Position numbers and translations under genes: made by a program
From: Flavobacteriales bacterium
Lineage (GTDB): Bacteria > Bacteroidota > Bacteroidia > Flavobacteriales_D > Crocinitomicaceae
NCBI GenBank assembly: GCA_009885545.1
Contig: VFKM01000012.1
Span: forward strand, 87,667-151,666
Reading direction: 5' to 3'
Length of the DNA stretch: 64,000 bases
The notes under the pieces: model-generated
The model's input: only the letters and a program-made list of their open reading frames with translations
Databases searched by the model: none
What the model was told of the DNA's origin: nothing
In this document: positions 25,172-33,241 of the stretch, piece by piece
How positions within the stretch are numbered: the first letter of the stretch is position 1
How the letters are laid out: every line of letters starts with the position of its first letter

Positions 25172-25439
25172 GATATTTTATTAGCTTATGATAATATCTG
25201 GACAAGTAAATTATACCATACCTCGGTGAAAAAACCTGTAGCATTGTTCCAGTTTCGTAATGACTAATCTCTGTCACAGAGTTAATGAAAATACAGAGAG
25301 ATCCGTTTTCTATTGGTGCTAAAGTTCTGAATTTTACATAAGGTGGACAAGTGGTGTAACCATGCCAATAATCTCTACGAGATGGGGTATTATTTTTAAT
25401 TTCACACAAATCCCCTATCTCAACAACTTCTTCAATCAT
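25164..25439 (-). CDS. GDLC-subfamily small protein, array 2, copy 2
   Basis: 91 aa; VEIGDLCEIKNNTPSR, WHGYTTCP, LCIFINSV, VFSPRYGIIYLSRYYHKLIK. About half of its residues in these blocks match copy 3, pointing to recent duplication. Confidence 0.7.
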   Translation of the reverse strand: MIEEVVEIGDLCEIKNNTPSRRDYWHGYTTCPPYVKFRTLAPIENGSLCIFINSVTEISHYETGTMLQVFSPRYGIIYLSRYYHKLIKYHE

Positions 25440-25734
25440 CTTCTTTCACAACCTCATGATCAATAAAGTAATGATATTTTTCAGCTATATAAACTAAACC
25501 ATGTTTTGGAGAAAATATAAGATGATATACTCTTTCTTCATCATCGTTTTCTTCTGTAGAGAGATAAATAACTAGCAAATTATCTAAAAATCTTGTTGTT
25601 TCTGAGCCAATTTGCGGTTTATAATATGGATAAGAACAATCATATGGATGCACGTCTGTATGATCATCAGCATAATAAGACCGTACTTTATATAAATCTC
25701 CTGGTTTTGGATTTTTTATAGTTTTACATTCCAT
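25432..25734 (-). CDS. GDL-subfamily small protein, array 2, copy 1
   Basis: 100 aa; PKPGDLYKVRSYYADD, LLVIYLSTEEND, HLIFSPKHGLVYIAEKYHYF. Intermediate between the GDLC copies and the 27 kb copies (GDLYKI). First in its run. Confidence 0.7.
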   Translation of the reverse strand: MECKTIKNPKPGDLYKVRSYYADDHTDVHPYDCSYPYYKPQIGSETTRFLDNLLVIYLSTEENDDEERVYHLIFSPKHGLVYIAEKYHYFIDHEVVKEDD

Positions 25735-25773
25735 TATGGGATCATACGATAATCTGAAACAATAGTAAAGCTA

Positions 25774-26496
25774 TTAATAACTTAAAAACTCTAACTTTAC
25801 TTTTGCGCCGAGTAACAATTCAGCTAATTCTGGTTCTTGTAAAACTTTTATTAGATCTTCACCAACCCCATTAACCAAACATTGTTTTTTTATCAATCTT
25901 GTTCCATGTGAATAATCTGAATAGAAATTACCATGATCAGTTGCATTTAATCCTTGGATTACAGAACCATCTTTTTTATGCCAACCATAAATTGCAACTT
26001 TATCTGTTCCTTTAACTCTATTTGTTAAAACAATATCTTTTTTATGACCAGTAACAAGATCTCCAAGAATGAAACCAGTTCTATTCTTTAATTGATTTTG
26101 TATTTTCTCATTATGTTTTACAGAAGCTGCAAACGAAGTTCTAGCTGGTTCTCCTTGTTTTGGAGAATAGGGAGATGGCTCTAATTGAACCTTGGCTTGT
26201 TTCCATATGAGATCAACACAAAAATATGGAGGAAGAATACAATCCATTCCAGTAGCAATTCTTGAAGCTGTTTTTGGAAGTAAACAAACTCTAAGATATT
26301 CAGAGTCTTCACCTACTGAAAGGTAATCTGGTGAGACTAAAATTCTAATTTCATTTTTTTGATCTTTGGCAACTACTGTAGCAAATTTATCAAAAAACTG
26401 TGGATATTTTTTTTGATTTAAAATAAGATCTTCAACATATTTTTCTATGTTTAATGTTTTTTGTTTTTGAGCAGCATCTATTATCTCAGCTAACAT
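25774..26496 (-). CDS. Uncharacterised 240 aa protein with DYSHG motif
   Basis: Starts MLAEIIDAAQKQKTLN. The C-terminal block LNATDHGNFYSDYSHGTRLI contains an HGxxYxDYSHGxR signature that I have seen in uncharacterised, often exported bacterial proteins; its function is not known to me. A polar middle (PSPYSPKQGEPARTSFAASV) is notable. No signal peptide. Overlaps the 52 aa gene upstream. Confidence 0.55.
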   Translation of the reverse strand: MLAEIIDAAQKQKTLNIEKYVEDLILNQKKYPQFFDKFATVVAKDQKNEIRILVSPDYLSVGEDSEYLRVCLLPKTASRIATGMDCILPPYFCVDLIWKQAKVQLEPSPYSPKQGEPARTSFAASVKHNEKIQNQLKNRTGFILGDLVTGHKKDIVLTNRVKGTDKVAIYGWHKKDGSVIQGLNATDHGNFYSDYSHGTRLIKKQCLVNGVGEDLIKVLQEPELAELLLGAKVKLEFLSY

Positions 26497-26644
26497 ATTT
26501 TAGGTTCTCCTCGTAAACACAATTAACATAATGTGTCTTTACAAAATATACTTTCCATTCCATTGAATTTAATCTTTCAAGTAAAATAATATAATACTTC
26601 TTTCCATACAGGCACAAATCACCTCTTTTCAAATAATCTTTCAT
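26486..26644 (-). CDS. GDL-family mini-protein, 52 aa (below track cutoff)
   Basis: ATG at 26644: MKDYLKRGDLCLYGKKYYII ... VKTHYVNCVYEENLKYVS, TGA. It has the GDLC start and a shortened family body. The ATG overlaps the stop of the gene upstream (ATGA) and its end overlaps the ATG of the 240 aa gene, so it bridges the two. Confidence 0.7.
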   Translation of the reverse strand: MKDYLKRGDLCLYGKKYYIILLERLNSMEWKVYFVKTHYVNCVYEENLKYVS

Positions 26645-26904
26645 TGCTGATCATTTATAACAAGATAGTCACCAGGAAAAATCTTTCCAAATCCACAAAG
26701 AATTGATAGGGCATCCCTTGGAGTTTTCTCTTTCTGTTGAAAGATATCATCCCATTCCTCTGGAGAATAATCAAGACATGTAACATATTCATACTCTTTT
26801 CGAGTATATGGCATTTTCACTTCACACATGTCTTCTGGAATATCTAAAAGAATTGATAATAAGACCTTAATTTCTGTTGTTTTTATTTCTTTAAAATAAA
26901 TCAC
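26641..26904 (-). CDS. Hypothetical protein, 87 aa
   Basis: MIYFKEIKTTEIKVLLSILL start; acidic, with YSPEEWDDIFQQKEKTPRDA and an FGKIFPGDYLVIND end. First gene after a regulatory-looking gap holding an inverted pair of promoter-like motifs. No family recognised. Confidence 0.6.
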   Translation of the reverse strand: MIYFKEIKTTEIKVLLSILLDIPEDMCEVKMPYTRKEYEYVTCLDYSPEEWDDIFQQKEKTPRDALSILCGFGKIFPGDYLVINDQQ

Positions 26905-26984
26905 TTAAATCTCCTCGTACTATTATTAATTATCCAACATAACCAATATCTTCTCTATGATTAACTTTCTCCACCAAAGAACCA

Positions 26985-27010
26985 CTCTAGGAAGCTTTTA
27001 AATGAATCCA
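26985..27010 (+). promoter_or_regulatory. Recurrent promoter-like motif, copy 2
   Basis: CTCTAGGAAGCTTTTAAATG followed by AATCC. It points rightwards, where the genes are on the opposite strand, so it is either part of a palindromic operator or drives antisense RNA. Confidence 0.35.
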
Positions 27011-27050
27011 AGTAAGTTGGACGAACGTTGGTCCGTATAAAATTTTAAAG

Positions 27051-27073
27051 TTCATTAACAAGGCTCCTAGTGA
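27051..27073 (-). promoter_or_regulatory. Recurrent promoter-like motif, copy 3
   Basis: Minus-strand TCACTAGGAGCCTTGTTAAT then GAA; shares AGGAGCCTT with copies 1 and 5. It faces the 26.9-kb leftward genes. Confidence 0.35.
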
Positions 27074-27099
27074 TTCTAATAATAAGTTTTAGTTGCATG

Positions 27100-27357
27100 T
27101 TAGACTGCCTCTAAACAATGATAGTTTGCAATAATCCAGATTATATTAGGTTTCAATGATGGACAATATAACTGATGAAACATACTAGTACTATTTTTTT
27201 CAAATGAATTTCCCAAATATATTCCCAATACATTGTCTAATGGGAAATCTAAGAAAATACTTTTTATTAATGGTTCTTTGTATGGAAAAAACGCTTTTAT
27301 ATGATCGTGTTCTTTGTGACGGCTAACAATCTTATATAAGTCTCCATATTCATACAT
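27100..27357 (-). CDS. GDL-family small protein
   Basis: 85 aa; YEYGDLYKIVSRHKEHDHIK, LGIYLGNSF, LYCPSLKPNIIWIIANYHCL. Closely related to the gene at 27605 (SRH, CPSxxxxIIWI.YH). It is separated from that paralogue by a small membrane-protein gene. Confidence 0.7.
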   Translation of the reverse strand: MYEYGDLYKIVSRHKEHDHIKAFFPYKEPLIKSIFLDFPLDNVLGIYLGNSFEKNSTSMFHQLYCPSLKPNIIWIIANYHCLEAV

Positions 27358-27595
27358 TTGATAACCTAGCTTGTAGGATTTTTTTTCGCTTCACAAACCA
27401 ATTATAAATAAAAAATGTTATTGTTTTTGGCATGATCCAAAATATCCAAAAAATCAAAACCAAAAACCACACAGCAGCAAATGAATTTATTTCACTTAAC
27501 GAATAATCATCTGATGTAATAAAATACAGAAGAAGATTTTTACAACAAAATCCAAAAAAAATATAAAACCATATAAAAATAATAGTAAACATCAT
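27350..27595 (-). CDS. Small membrane protein, 81 aa
   Basis: Two strongly hydrophobic segments, IIFIWFYIFFGFCCKNLLLYF and AAVWFLVLIFWIFWIMPKTI, with a basic C-terminus (VKRKKILQARLSNV). Overlaps the GDL gene downstream by eight bases. Function unknown. Confidence 0.6.
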   Translation of the reverse strand: MMFTIIFIWFYIFFGFCCKNLLLYFITSDDYSLSEINSFAAVWFLVLIFWIFWIMPKTITFFIYNWFVKRKKILQARLSNV

Positions 27596-27604
27596 GTCAT
27601 TCCC

Positions 27605-27871
27605 TTACATTTCTTCTAATCTATGATAACGTAAATTGATCCATAGTATTTTTACTGGACTAGTGGGACAATACACTTTACAATAAGTGTATGGATTATA
27701 AACATATTTTATACATCCAAGATAAATTACAAGTGCTTCATCTAATGAAAAAAACTTAATGCTACAAACACTTGGTTCATTATTAGCATCACAATATGGA
27801 TGATACGGCAACCCCTGTAATCCATATTCTATATGTCGGCTAATAACTTTATATAATCCACCTGTTTCCAT
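27605..27871 (-). CDS. GDL-family small protein
   Basis: 88 aa from METGGLYKVISRHIEY; the longer track start lies in the upstream nucleotidyltransferase gene. LVIYLGCI, VYCPTSPVKILWINLRYHRL. A GGLY variant of the motif. Starts on the last base of the upstream stop codon. Confidence 0.7.
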   Translation of the reverse strand: METGGLYKVISRHIEYGLQGLPYHPYCDANNEPSVCSIKFFSLDEALVIYLGCIKYVYNPYTYCKVYCPTSPVKILWINLRYHRLEEM

Positions 27872-28476
27872 TATTTTGAAATATTCTTCAAATTTAAAAT
27901 TAAACTCTCCTTGATCCATTCCCAGGTTTCTGCATAGTGACCATAATCATCGCTCGGATCAGTATAAAGATCCAACCAATATTTGCTTGCTGCTCCATAA
28001 TCTTTTATTGTTTTATCAAGAATAATCTGTTCAGCAAATAATAAAATTCTCAATGAATGAAATATTTTCTTCTTTCCTTGCTCTGTCAGTCCTGATTCAA
28101 ACTTTGTTTTTGATTTATTCCAATCTCTTAAAGATGTCTCCAGGGCAGATTTACAAATATCAATTGGCTTGTTATTGAAATTGGTTGATATTAAAGTTTC
28201 TTTTAGTTTAATTTCTTTTGGAAGGAATATGCATTCAAGAGATAGTATCGAAGGTTCCTTAAGAGATTTTCTCCAACTGCCAACAGAATGAATGACGACA
28301 TTGATCCTATCATTATAAAACATATCTTGTCTTTGTTCTATTATTCCAGAAACTATAAGATAATCCTCATCTGAGGATTCATTATTAGTCCCGTAAACAT
28401 GGGAGCCAGCAGGATAAGCATTCAAAATTTGATCTTCTTGAATTTTTATCAATTTAGACAGCGTTGGAATATCCAT
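27871..28476 (-). CDS. Predicted nucleotidyltransferase
   Basis: 201 aa; YPAGSHVYGTNNESSDEDYL is the GS-x(n)-YG-x(n)-SDxD signature of polymerase-beta-type nucleotidyltransferases; a later RDWNKSKTKFESGLTEQGKK resembles the helical half of the family found in phages. Such enzymes transfer NMP to RNA, protein or antibiotic. The Pnkp gene is 10 bases upstream, so a nucleic-acid repair role is a reasonable inference. Confidence 0.7.
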   Translation of the reverse strand: MDIPTLSKLIKIQEDQILNAYPAGSHVYGTNNESSDEDYLIVSGIIEQRQDMFYNDRINVVIHSVGSWRKSLKEPSILSLECIFLPKEIKLKETLISTNFNNKPIDICKSALETSLRDWNKSKTKFESGLTEQGKKKIFHSLRILLFAEQIILDKTIKDYGAASKYWLDLYTDPSDDYGHYAETWEWIKESLILNLKNISK

Positions 28477-28485
28477 TTAAATCAA

Positions 28486-29448
28486 CTAAAATGACCCCGG
28501 CGCAACCTGGATACAAGTCAAACCAATATCTCGATATTGTTTAACAACAGAATCACGATCATCCAAAATATACTTAATATAATATTTTCCTTTGAACTCT
28601 CTTTCAAAGATTTCTTTTTTAATAATAGTATCTTTCCTACTGTCTCCTGCTGGACGCATAAACAGTCCATCAAAAGGAATGCCATTGGCGGTCAGCCAGT
28701 TCTCAGTAAGATCTCTACAAGATCCATCTCTTCCTGAGACTGCAAAAACAGGAACCTCAGATTCATATTCCATTTTAACAATCCCAGCAACTGGTTCGTT
28801 CACGTCGTCCATTGAAACCTTATGCCAATCATATGGTCCACGCTTTCCATTCATAAGTGCGACTGTGCCATCGATATCAAATATAATACAATGTGGCAAT
28901 TCAATATCTTGAATATATTTTTCTTCTGTGTTTGCAACTACTGAACTAGAAAACTCCATTTCTTGATCTTGTTCAGTTATCACATGAACTTTAAATGACT
29001 TTGACGATAATGATTTCTTTTGATCGTTGAATAAATTCTCCATTGATCTAATAACTTTTTTACCAACTCTTGGCGTTCTTTCTCCGTCCCTTTTAATACA
29101 GGTTTCTACAGAAACATCAAAAAATACCATTTCAAGATCAGCACGTCCATGAGACAAGGTATCAATATGCCTTTCATGTTTTGCAGATAGATTAGTATCT
29201 GCGACAATTACTGATTTTCCTGTCTTGATTGCATCTTGAATAATCTGATCACGGATTCCTAAAAGGAATATTTCATTTCCTTTTGAAGACTCTCCAGCAT
29301 CCAACATTAATCTCAGGTCATCCTTGCAAACAAGTTTAATTTTGTTTGGAAAAAGCTTTAATTGATTTTTGGCCCAAGTAGATTTTGCAGATCCAGGCAA
29401 GCCACAAGTTAAAATTATTTTAGGCTTTGAATAATCAATGAATAACAT
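28486..29448 (-). CDS. Polynucleotide 5'-kinase / 3'-phosphatase (T4 Pnkp-like)
   Basis: 320 aa. The N-terminal kinase has the P-loop LTCGLPGSAKSTWAKN at about 13-28 and NLSAKHER further on. The C-terminal HAD phosphatase has IIFDIDGTVALMNGKRGPYD (DxDGT), AVSGRDGSCRDLTENWL and ILDDRDSVVKQYRDIGLTCI. Domain order and length (T4 Pnkp is 301 aa) match. It heals broken RNA ends, classically host-nicked tRNA; with the large tRNA array this role is plausible. No RNA ligase is seen in the window. Confidence 0.9.
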   Translation of the reverse strand: MLFIDYSKPKIILTCGLPGSAKSTWAKNQLKLFPNKIKLVCKDDLRLMLDAGESSKGNEIFLLGIRDQIIQDAIKTGKSVIVADTNLSAKHERHIDTLSHGRADLEMVFFDVSVETCIKRDGERTPRVGKKVIRSMENLFNDQKKSLSSKSFKVHVITEQDQEMEFSSSVVANTEEKYIQDIELPHCIIFDIDGTVALMNGKRGPYDWHKVSMDDVNEPVAGIVKMEYESEVPVFAVSGRDGSCRDLTENWLTANGIPFDGLFMRPAGDSRKDTIIKKEIFEREFKGKYYIKYILDDRDSVVKQYRDIGLTCIQVAPGSF

Positions 29449-29501
29449 GAGTAATAGCTTACTTCAAATAAAAGGACTAATAAACCAATTTGTTCACGAA
29501 T

Positions 29502-29753
29502 CTATTCTGTAGTTGGTTCACTACGTTCATAGCCAGCAACCTTTTTTAAAGAATATACTTTATCTTCTAACATAAGTCGAAATATTCCAAAATAGTAACC
29601 TCCTTCGCCATTGTATGTTTTTGATAACTCCTTTGCCTCTTTTTTGGCCTCCTTAAGAGTAGAATAGGATTCTTCACCAAATCCATTAATGAGAAATTGA
29701 CAATCGGATCTATACGGAAGAACAAACCATGCATTAAAGTTTTTTTTATATAT
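29502..29753 (-). CDS. Hypothetical protein, 83 aa, probable AUA start
   Basis: Not in the ORF track because no ATG/GTG/TTG opens the frame. Reading from ATA at 29753 gives (M)YKKNFNAWFVLPYRSDCQFL ... YSTLKEAKKEAKELSKTYNG ... ERSEPTTE, TAG, a convincing protein. AGGA lies four bases before the ATA, and the ATA is two bases after the upstream stop. The run of eight A after ATATAT could alternatively hide an indel. Confidence 0.5.
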   Translation of the reverse strand: MYKKNFNAWFVLPYRSDCQFLINGFGEESYSTLKEAKKEAKELSKTYNGEGGYYFGIFRLMLEDKVYSLKKVAGYERSEPTTE

Positions 29754-29754
29754 G

Positions 29755-30012
29755 TTATCCTATCACAGAGAAGAAAGAAAAAAATAGATTATTGTTTTCA
29801 CGATAAATTCCACCATATGAGATCATGATTCTTCGTTTACAATAATATAAAATAGCTTTTTCTTCGATGATTCCCAAATAAATTAGTAAATCATCAGACT
29901 CACATTCTTCTATGGTAAATCCATTTACTGGATATGCAGTATAATACCTTGACGAATGTTGGGTGACATGCTTTAGTAAAGTTCCTGGTTCTAAATTAAA
30001 AATTTCTTTCAT
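29755..30012 (-). CDS. GDL-family-like small protein
   Basis: 85 aa; LEPGTLLKHVTQHSSRYY, LLIYLGIIEEKAILYYCKRR, then a shortened aromatic tail. PGTLLK replaces GDLVK. First of a run of variants in which the motif is degraded. Confidence 0.6.
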   Translation of the reverse strand: MKEIFNLEPGTLLKHVTQHSSRYYTAYPVNGFTIEECESDDLLIYLGIIEEKAILYYCKRRIMISYGGIYRENNNLFFSFFSVIG

Positions 30013-30042
30013 AATTCAATATTAGTCTAATTGGTACTAACT

Positions 30043-30291
30043 TTATGAAACTATCTCGAACCACTCAAAAAGTTCTGCATCTATTGCTTTATTAGCTTTA
30101 ACAAACCAAACAAGAGTATGTTGTAGACTACAAGAATACAAGTGAATAAATCTGTGATCTTGGTATGTAATAATATTTGTTAAAATAAATAAACTACCAA
30201 TATCATAGGTATGCTCTTTACTGCCACCTTCAATACCATATAACCAATTTGCTTTCTTACATCTTATCAGTGATCCAATTGTAAAATTCAT
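30043..30291 (-). CDS. GDL-family-like small protein (GSLIR variant)
   Basis: 82 aa; FTIGSLIRCKKANWLYG, IGSLFILTNIITYQDHRFIH, ending FEIVS. The second IGSLF block is shared with the gene at 30291, suggesting local duplication. Confidence 0.65.
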   Translation of the reverse strand: MNFTIGSLIRCKKANWLYGIEGGSKEHTYDIGSLFILTNIITYQDHRFIHLYSCSLQHTLVWFVKANKAIDAELFEWFEIVS

Positions 30292-30545
30292 TAAGATACA
30301 ACCTCAAAATATAATGAAAGAGCTTCATCTATCTCGTCTTCATTAAAAGACCATCGATTACAGTATTGGAATTGACAAGAGAATAAATCAACACATACAA
30401 CCCCTTCCCTACAAGGATCTTTCTCAATATTTTTTACCAAAAACAAGCTACCAATATTGTATTTGTCTGCAACTATTGATCTATAATAAGAATGTTGTTT
30501 TATACATTTTATTAAATTACCAATTTTAAATTTAGATTTTATCAT
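30291..30545 (-). CDS. GDL-family-like small protein (GNLIK variant)
   Basis: 84 aa from MIKSKFKIGNLIKCIKQHSY; IGSLFLVKNIEKD, VCVDLFSCQFQYCNRWSFNE, ending YFEVVS. Paralogue of the gene at 30043. ATGA overlap with the gene upstream. Confidence 0.65.
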   Translation of the reverse strand: MIKSKFKIGNLIKCIKQHSYYRSIVADKYNIGSLFLVKNIEKDPCREGVVCVDLFSCQFQYCNRWSFNEDEIDEALSLYFEVVS

Positions 30546-30793
30546 GAAACTAATTTGAACATGCAAACAATGTGTTCAAGTAAATACCACCGGAAAATCT
30601 GGCTTGTTTTACAATGCAACAATAAATGATATGAAACAAAAGTTGAAGGATCGATTGATTTGCCAAGATATAATGATAAATCATTCGGGATAATACGTAT
30701 ACACATTTTTGGATACAAATCCGTATCCAAAAATGCAAAGACTTCCTCGGTGTGCTCCAACAAATCACCGACAGATACCTCAGATATTTTCAT
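30542..30793 (-). CDS. GDL-family-like small protein
   Basis: 83 aa from MKISEVSVGDLLEHTEEVFA; LSLYLGKSIDPST, LLLHCKTSQIFRWYLLEHIV, ending FKLVS. The alternative out-of-frame 72 aa ORF in the track is its shadow. Confidence 0.65.
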   Translation of the reverse strand: MKISEVSVGDLLEHTEEVFAFLDTDLYPKMCIRIIPNDLSLYLGKSIDPSTFVSYHLLLHCKTSQIFRWYLLEHIVCMFKLVS

Positions 30794-30992
30794 TAAAAGT
30801 TTCCACTTTAACAATGAATAATTCATTAAAATCTATTACAGTTTGTTCTTTGCAACAAAACACATAGAAACTTTTAGTCTTTACTTTACTTTTTCCAATA
30901 ACAATACCAAAACCTGAGAGAAGGTCGTCCCATAGTCTCCTCCCATAGTCATTCAACTTCACCAAATCTCCTATTTGAATTTTACTTTTCAT
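30780..30992 (-). CDS. GDL-family small protein
   Basis: 70 aa; IQIGDLVKLNDYGRRLWDDL, GFGIVIGKSKV, YVFCCKEQTVIDF. Canonical GDLVK form. Overlaps neighbours on both sides. Confidence 0.7.
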   Translation of the reverse strand: MKSKIQIGDLVKLNDYGRRLWDDLLSGFGIVIGKSKVKTKSFYVFCCKEQTVIDFNELFIVKVETFNENI

Positions 30993-31183
30993 AACCTACT
31001 CAACAATGTTAGTTCTGAATGAATAAAAAAATGCTCAATCCCCATACACCAAACAAGATAATAGATGCCATGTGCGCTTGGATGTTTTAGTATAACACCA
31101 AGCACATTTGCAGAGTGAAGAGGGGGAATTGTGCATCTTACCAAATCTCCAACTCGAAAATCAACAGAAAGCTCATCATCCAT
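30989..31183 (-). CDS. GDL-family small protein
   Basis: 64 aa; FRVGDLVRCTIPPLHSANVL, GVILKHPSAHGIYYLVWCMG, ending LTLLSRL. Resembles the gene at 35990 (GDLVC..., LLSRW). Confidence 0.7.
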   Translation of the reverse strand: MDDELSVDFRVGDLVRCTIPPLHSANVLGVILKHPSAHGIYYLVWCMGIEHFFIHSELTLLSRL

Positions 31184-31550
31184 TTATGTTTTTTCCATAA
31201 ACAATTTTGTCCTCACAATGAACAAAATTGCATTCATCAATTTTTTCTTCTGGTGATAATATCAAATGAAACCAAGGATTCAAATAAGGATGATAAGAAA
31301 TCTTCAAAACATAATCTGGTGGCTTTTGTTGGTTAAAAGCTATCAATGTTCCAACAACAAATGCATGAACATTCTTCTTTTTTTCTTGCAGAACTCTTTG
31401 TCTTCCAGCTTTTTGTACAACAAAATGAACATTTTCAAGTCGAATAGAATATACATAACCAACAACTTTTGTTTTGTATATAACAGACCAACACTGTTTA
31501 TGAAGGTTCCAATAGACTTTTACCTTTTTACCAATAAATGAATCAATCAT
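31176..31550 (-). CDS. Conserved phage hypothetical protein
   Basis: 124 aa from MIDSFIGKKVKVYWNLHKQC; then VENVHFVVQKAGRQRVLQEK (read RLENVHFVVQ) and KNVHAFVVGTLI. The KVKVYxNLHKxCWS and GRQRVLxEKxKNVHAFVxG pattern is widespread in large phages without known function. Its start overlaps the SprT stop (ATGATTGA). Confidence 0.65.
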   Translation of the reverse strand: MIDSFIGKKVKVYWNLHKQCWSVIYKTKVVGYVYSIRLENVHFVVQKAGRQRVLQEKKKNVHAFVVGTLIAFNQQKPPDYVLKISYHPYLNPWFHLILSPEEKIDECNFVHCEDKIVYGKNING

Positions 31551-31914
31551 TTTTTGCTTTTTTGTTTGTGTTATATCGAATTTTTGGTTTGAGTCCAATT
31601 TGTTTCATTAGACCCTTCCAAGTTCTACCATGTTTTCTATCACTCTTCCAAGAATTTGGAAAACAATCTGCAAGATACCAGTCAACCACATGACAAACCT
31701 CATGAAATATAATTTCCTTCTGCTGCCCCAGTTTAATATTTTTAAATCGTTTAACTGATACTGTTATGTATCCAATTCCATTGCGACAAGAGGCAGATGC
31801 AAGATGTTTTTTTAATTGCTTTGATAATGTTAAAATAACAGGAATATCTTTTATCAAAACAAACTTGTTTAAACAATCATGAATATATTTTTTTAATTGA
31901 ATGCGATCAATCAC
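31543..31914 (-). CDS. SprT-like zinc metalloprotease
   Basis: 123 aa; EIIFHEVCHVVDWYLAD gives the HExxH zinc site, and KHGRTWKGLMKQIGLKP the third His plus the characteristic following helix of SprT/Spartan domains. Family members cut DNA-protein crosslinks. This is a minimal domain without a zinc-ribbon tail. Whether it acts on crosslinks here is inferred. Confidence 0.75.
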   Translation of the reverse strand: MIDRIQLKKYIHDCLNKFVLIKDIPVILTLSKQLKKHLASASCRNGIGYITVSVKRFKNIKLGQQKEIIFHEVCHVVDWYLADCFPNSWKSDRKHGRTWKGLMKQIGLKPKIRYNTNKKAKND

Positions 31915-31954
31915 AATATGAGTATATCGAATTTTGATACGAATATCAACAGAA

Positions 31955-32590
31955 TTATTTGTGAGATTTTTTAATTGAATTTAAAGATTCAAGAACAGCA
32001 GTTTTAATTGATCTTTGAATGGATTCATTAACAAGTGTTCCAGATGGACCAGTCATACCTTGAGGAGGAGAAGATACCATCGTTTGATTAGATTGGTTTT
32101 GTTGTTGAACATTCTGTTGAGGTGGTTGTTGTCTTGTCATTTGATCTAAGACTGGCATTACTTGTTGGTTTATTAAATTATGAGGTTTGTTTAAAAAATC
32201 AGCTATTTGCTTATATTGAGGACCAAGTTTAGCAGCCTGAGAGCTCGCTAATTTAGCTGCATTTGTAAATCCTGCCACGATTGTATCAGAAATTGTTTTA
32301 TTGATTTTTTGTTGTGCAGCTAATTTTGCTTTGGCTTCAGAATTTTGGTATGCTTTTGTTGCTGCATCCTTCGCTTGTCCATAGGCACCAGAGACTTTAT
32401 TTTGTACTGTAGCAGAGGCATTACCAATAGCTTTTCCAGCAGCCCCCATTAAACCAGATGCCATGCCCTTCAATCCAGCAAGAAGCTCATTTAGTTGCTC
32501 TTGATCAATTTCTCCACGCTCATAAAGATTGCGGACCTCTTTGGTTGTCTCAAGTAAAATTAAAGATTTAAGTCGTTGGTTTGAAGCCAT
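31955..32590 (-). CDS. Ala/Gln-rich protein, probably virion-associated
   Basis: 211 aa; helical N-terminus (TKEVRNLYERGEIDQEQLNE), an Ala/Gly-rich late-embryogenesis-like stretch (VSGAYGQAKDAATKAYQNSE), a Gln/Pro segment (RQQPPQQNVQQQNQSNQ) and a conserved-looking tail (LVNESIQRSIKTAVLESLNS) shared in style with the next gene. Possibly a scaffold or internal virion protein; unproven. Confidence 0.5.
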   Translation of the reverse strand: MASNQRLKSLILLETTKEVRNLYERGEIDQEQLNELLAGLKGMASGLMGAAGKAIGNASATVQNKVSGAYGQAKDAATKAYQNSEAKAKLAAQQKINKTISDTIVAGFTNAAKLASSQAAKLGPQYKQIADFLNKPHNLINQQVMPVLDQMTRQQPPQQNVQQQNQSNQTMVSSPPQGMTGPSGTLVNESIQRSIKTAVLESLNSIKKSHK

Positions 32591-32600
32591 AGCAATTCCC

Positions 32601-33167
32601 TTATGATCTTCTAATCTGTTTGCGAACTGATTCCCTTACCATTGAACGAATAGATTCTCTTAATTTATTTTCTCTCAGACCACCACGTCCACCAGCAGGA
32701 CTAAAGATCCCACGTCCACCAGTACTAGGATTTCTACCAGACGGCATCTCCATCTGTGGATCAGTAACAGCCTTGGCGCTCTTAGATGCATCCATTCTAC
32801 TGACAGCATCTGCTGCTTTTCCAATATCATGAAGTACATTTCTTAATCCAGCGGATACCTCTGGAGATAACTCCATCCCACTTTCCTCAAGTTCAGTATG
32901 AAGGGCTGCCACTCTCTTTTCCATTGAAGATAGTTCCACTTCCGCTTTCTTCAGTAATCCAGTTCTTCCAGATTGTTCCCTGGACGCTCCAAAAGCCTTG
33001 GAGGCTGCTCCAACTCCAGCTTTAATAGCATCAAATAAACCTTCATTGATTACTCTGCTAAATAATTCTTCCAACTCTTGTCTTGATGGTTCATAACCAG
33101 ATTCTCTAATATGTGTTACTAATGCTTCTTTGATTAAAGAAGTTAATTCTGAACTTTTGATCTTCAT
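32601..33167 (-). CDS. Helical protein, probably virion-associated
   Basis: 188 aa; LTSLIKEALVTHIRESGYEP start, LLKKAEVELSSMEKRVAALH coiled coil, a Gly/Pro linker and a basic tail ESIRSMVRESVRKQIRRS. The N- and C-terminal 'IxxxVRESxxxxI' elements resemble those of the 211 aa neighbour and could be targeting or cleavage signals (inference). Confidence 0.5.
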   Translation of the reverse strand: MKIKSSELTSLIKEALVTHIRESGYEPSRQELEELFSRVINEGLFDAIKAGVGAASKAFGASREQSGRTGLLKKAEVELSSMEKRVAALHTELEESGMELSPEVSAGLRNVLHDIGKAADAVSRMDASKSAKAVTDPQMEMPSGRNPSTGGRGIFSPAGGRGGLRENKLRESIRSMVRESVRKQIRRS

Positions 33168-33241
33168 TTCTTGATGCTTTCCTTGTTGGAGTTAAATAGC
33201 ATCAAAAACTAATTTAACCAAAACAGATTCTAGCGATATCT

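Larger units (their letters stand above)
26905..27099. promoter_or_regulatory. Regulatory gap with an inverted pair of the recurrent motif
   Basis: It contains CTCTAGGAAGCTTTTAAATG on the plus strand (26985) and TCACTAGGAGCCTTGTTAAT on the minus strand (27073), plus small hairpins between them (CCAAGTAAGTTGG, GGACGAACGTTGGTCC). The minus copy lies about 150 bases before the 26904 start. No ORF. Confidence 0.45.
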
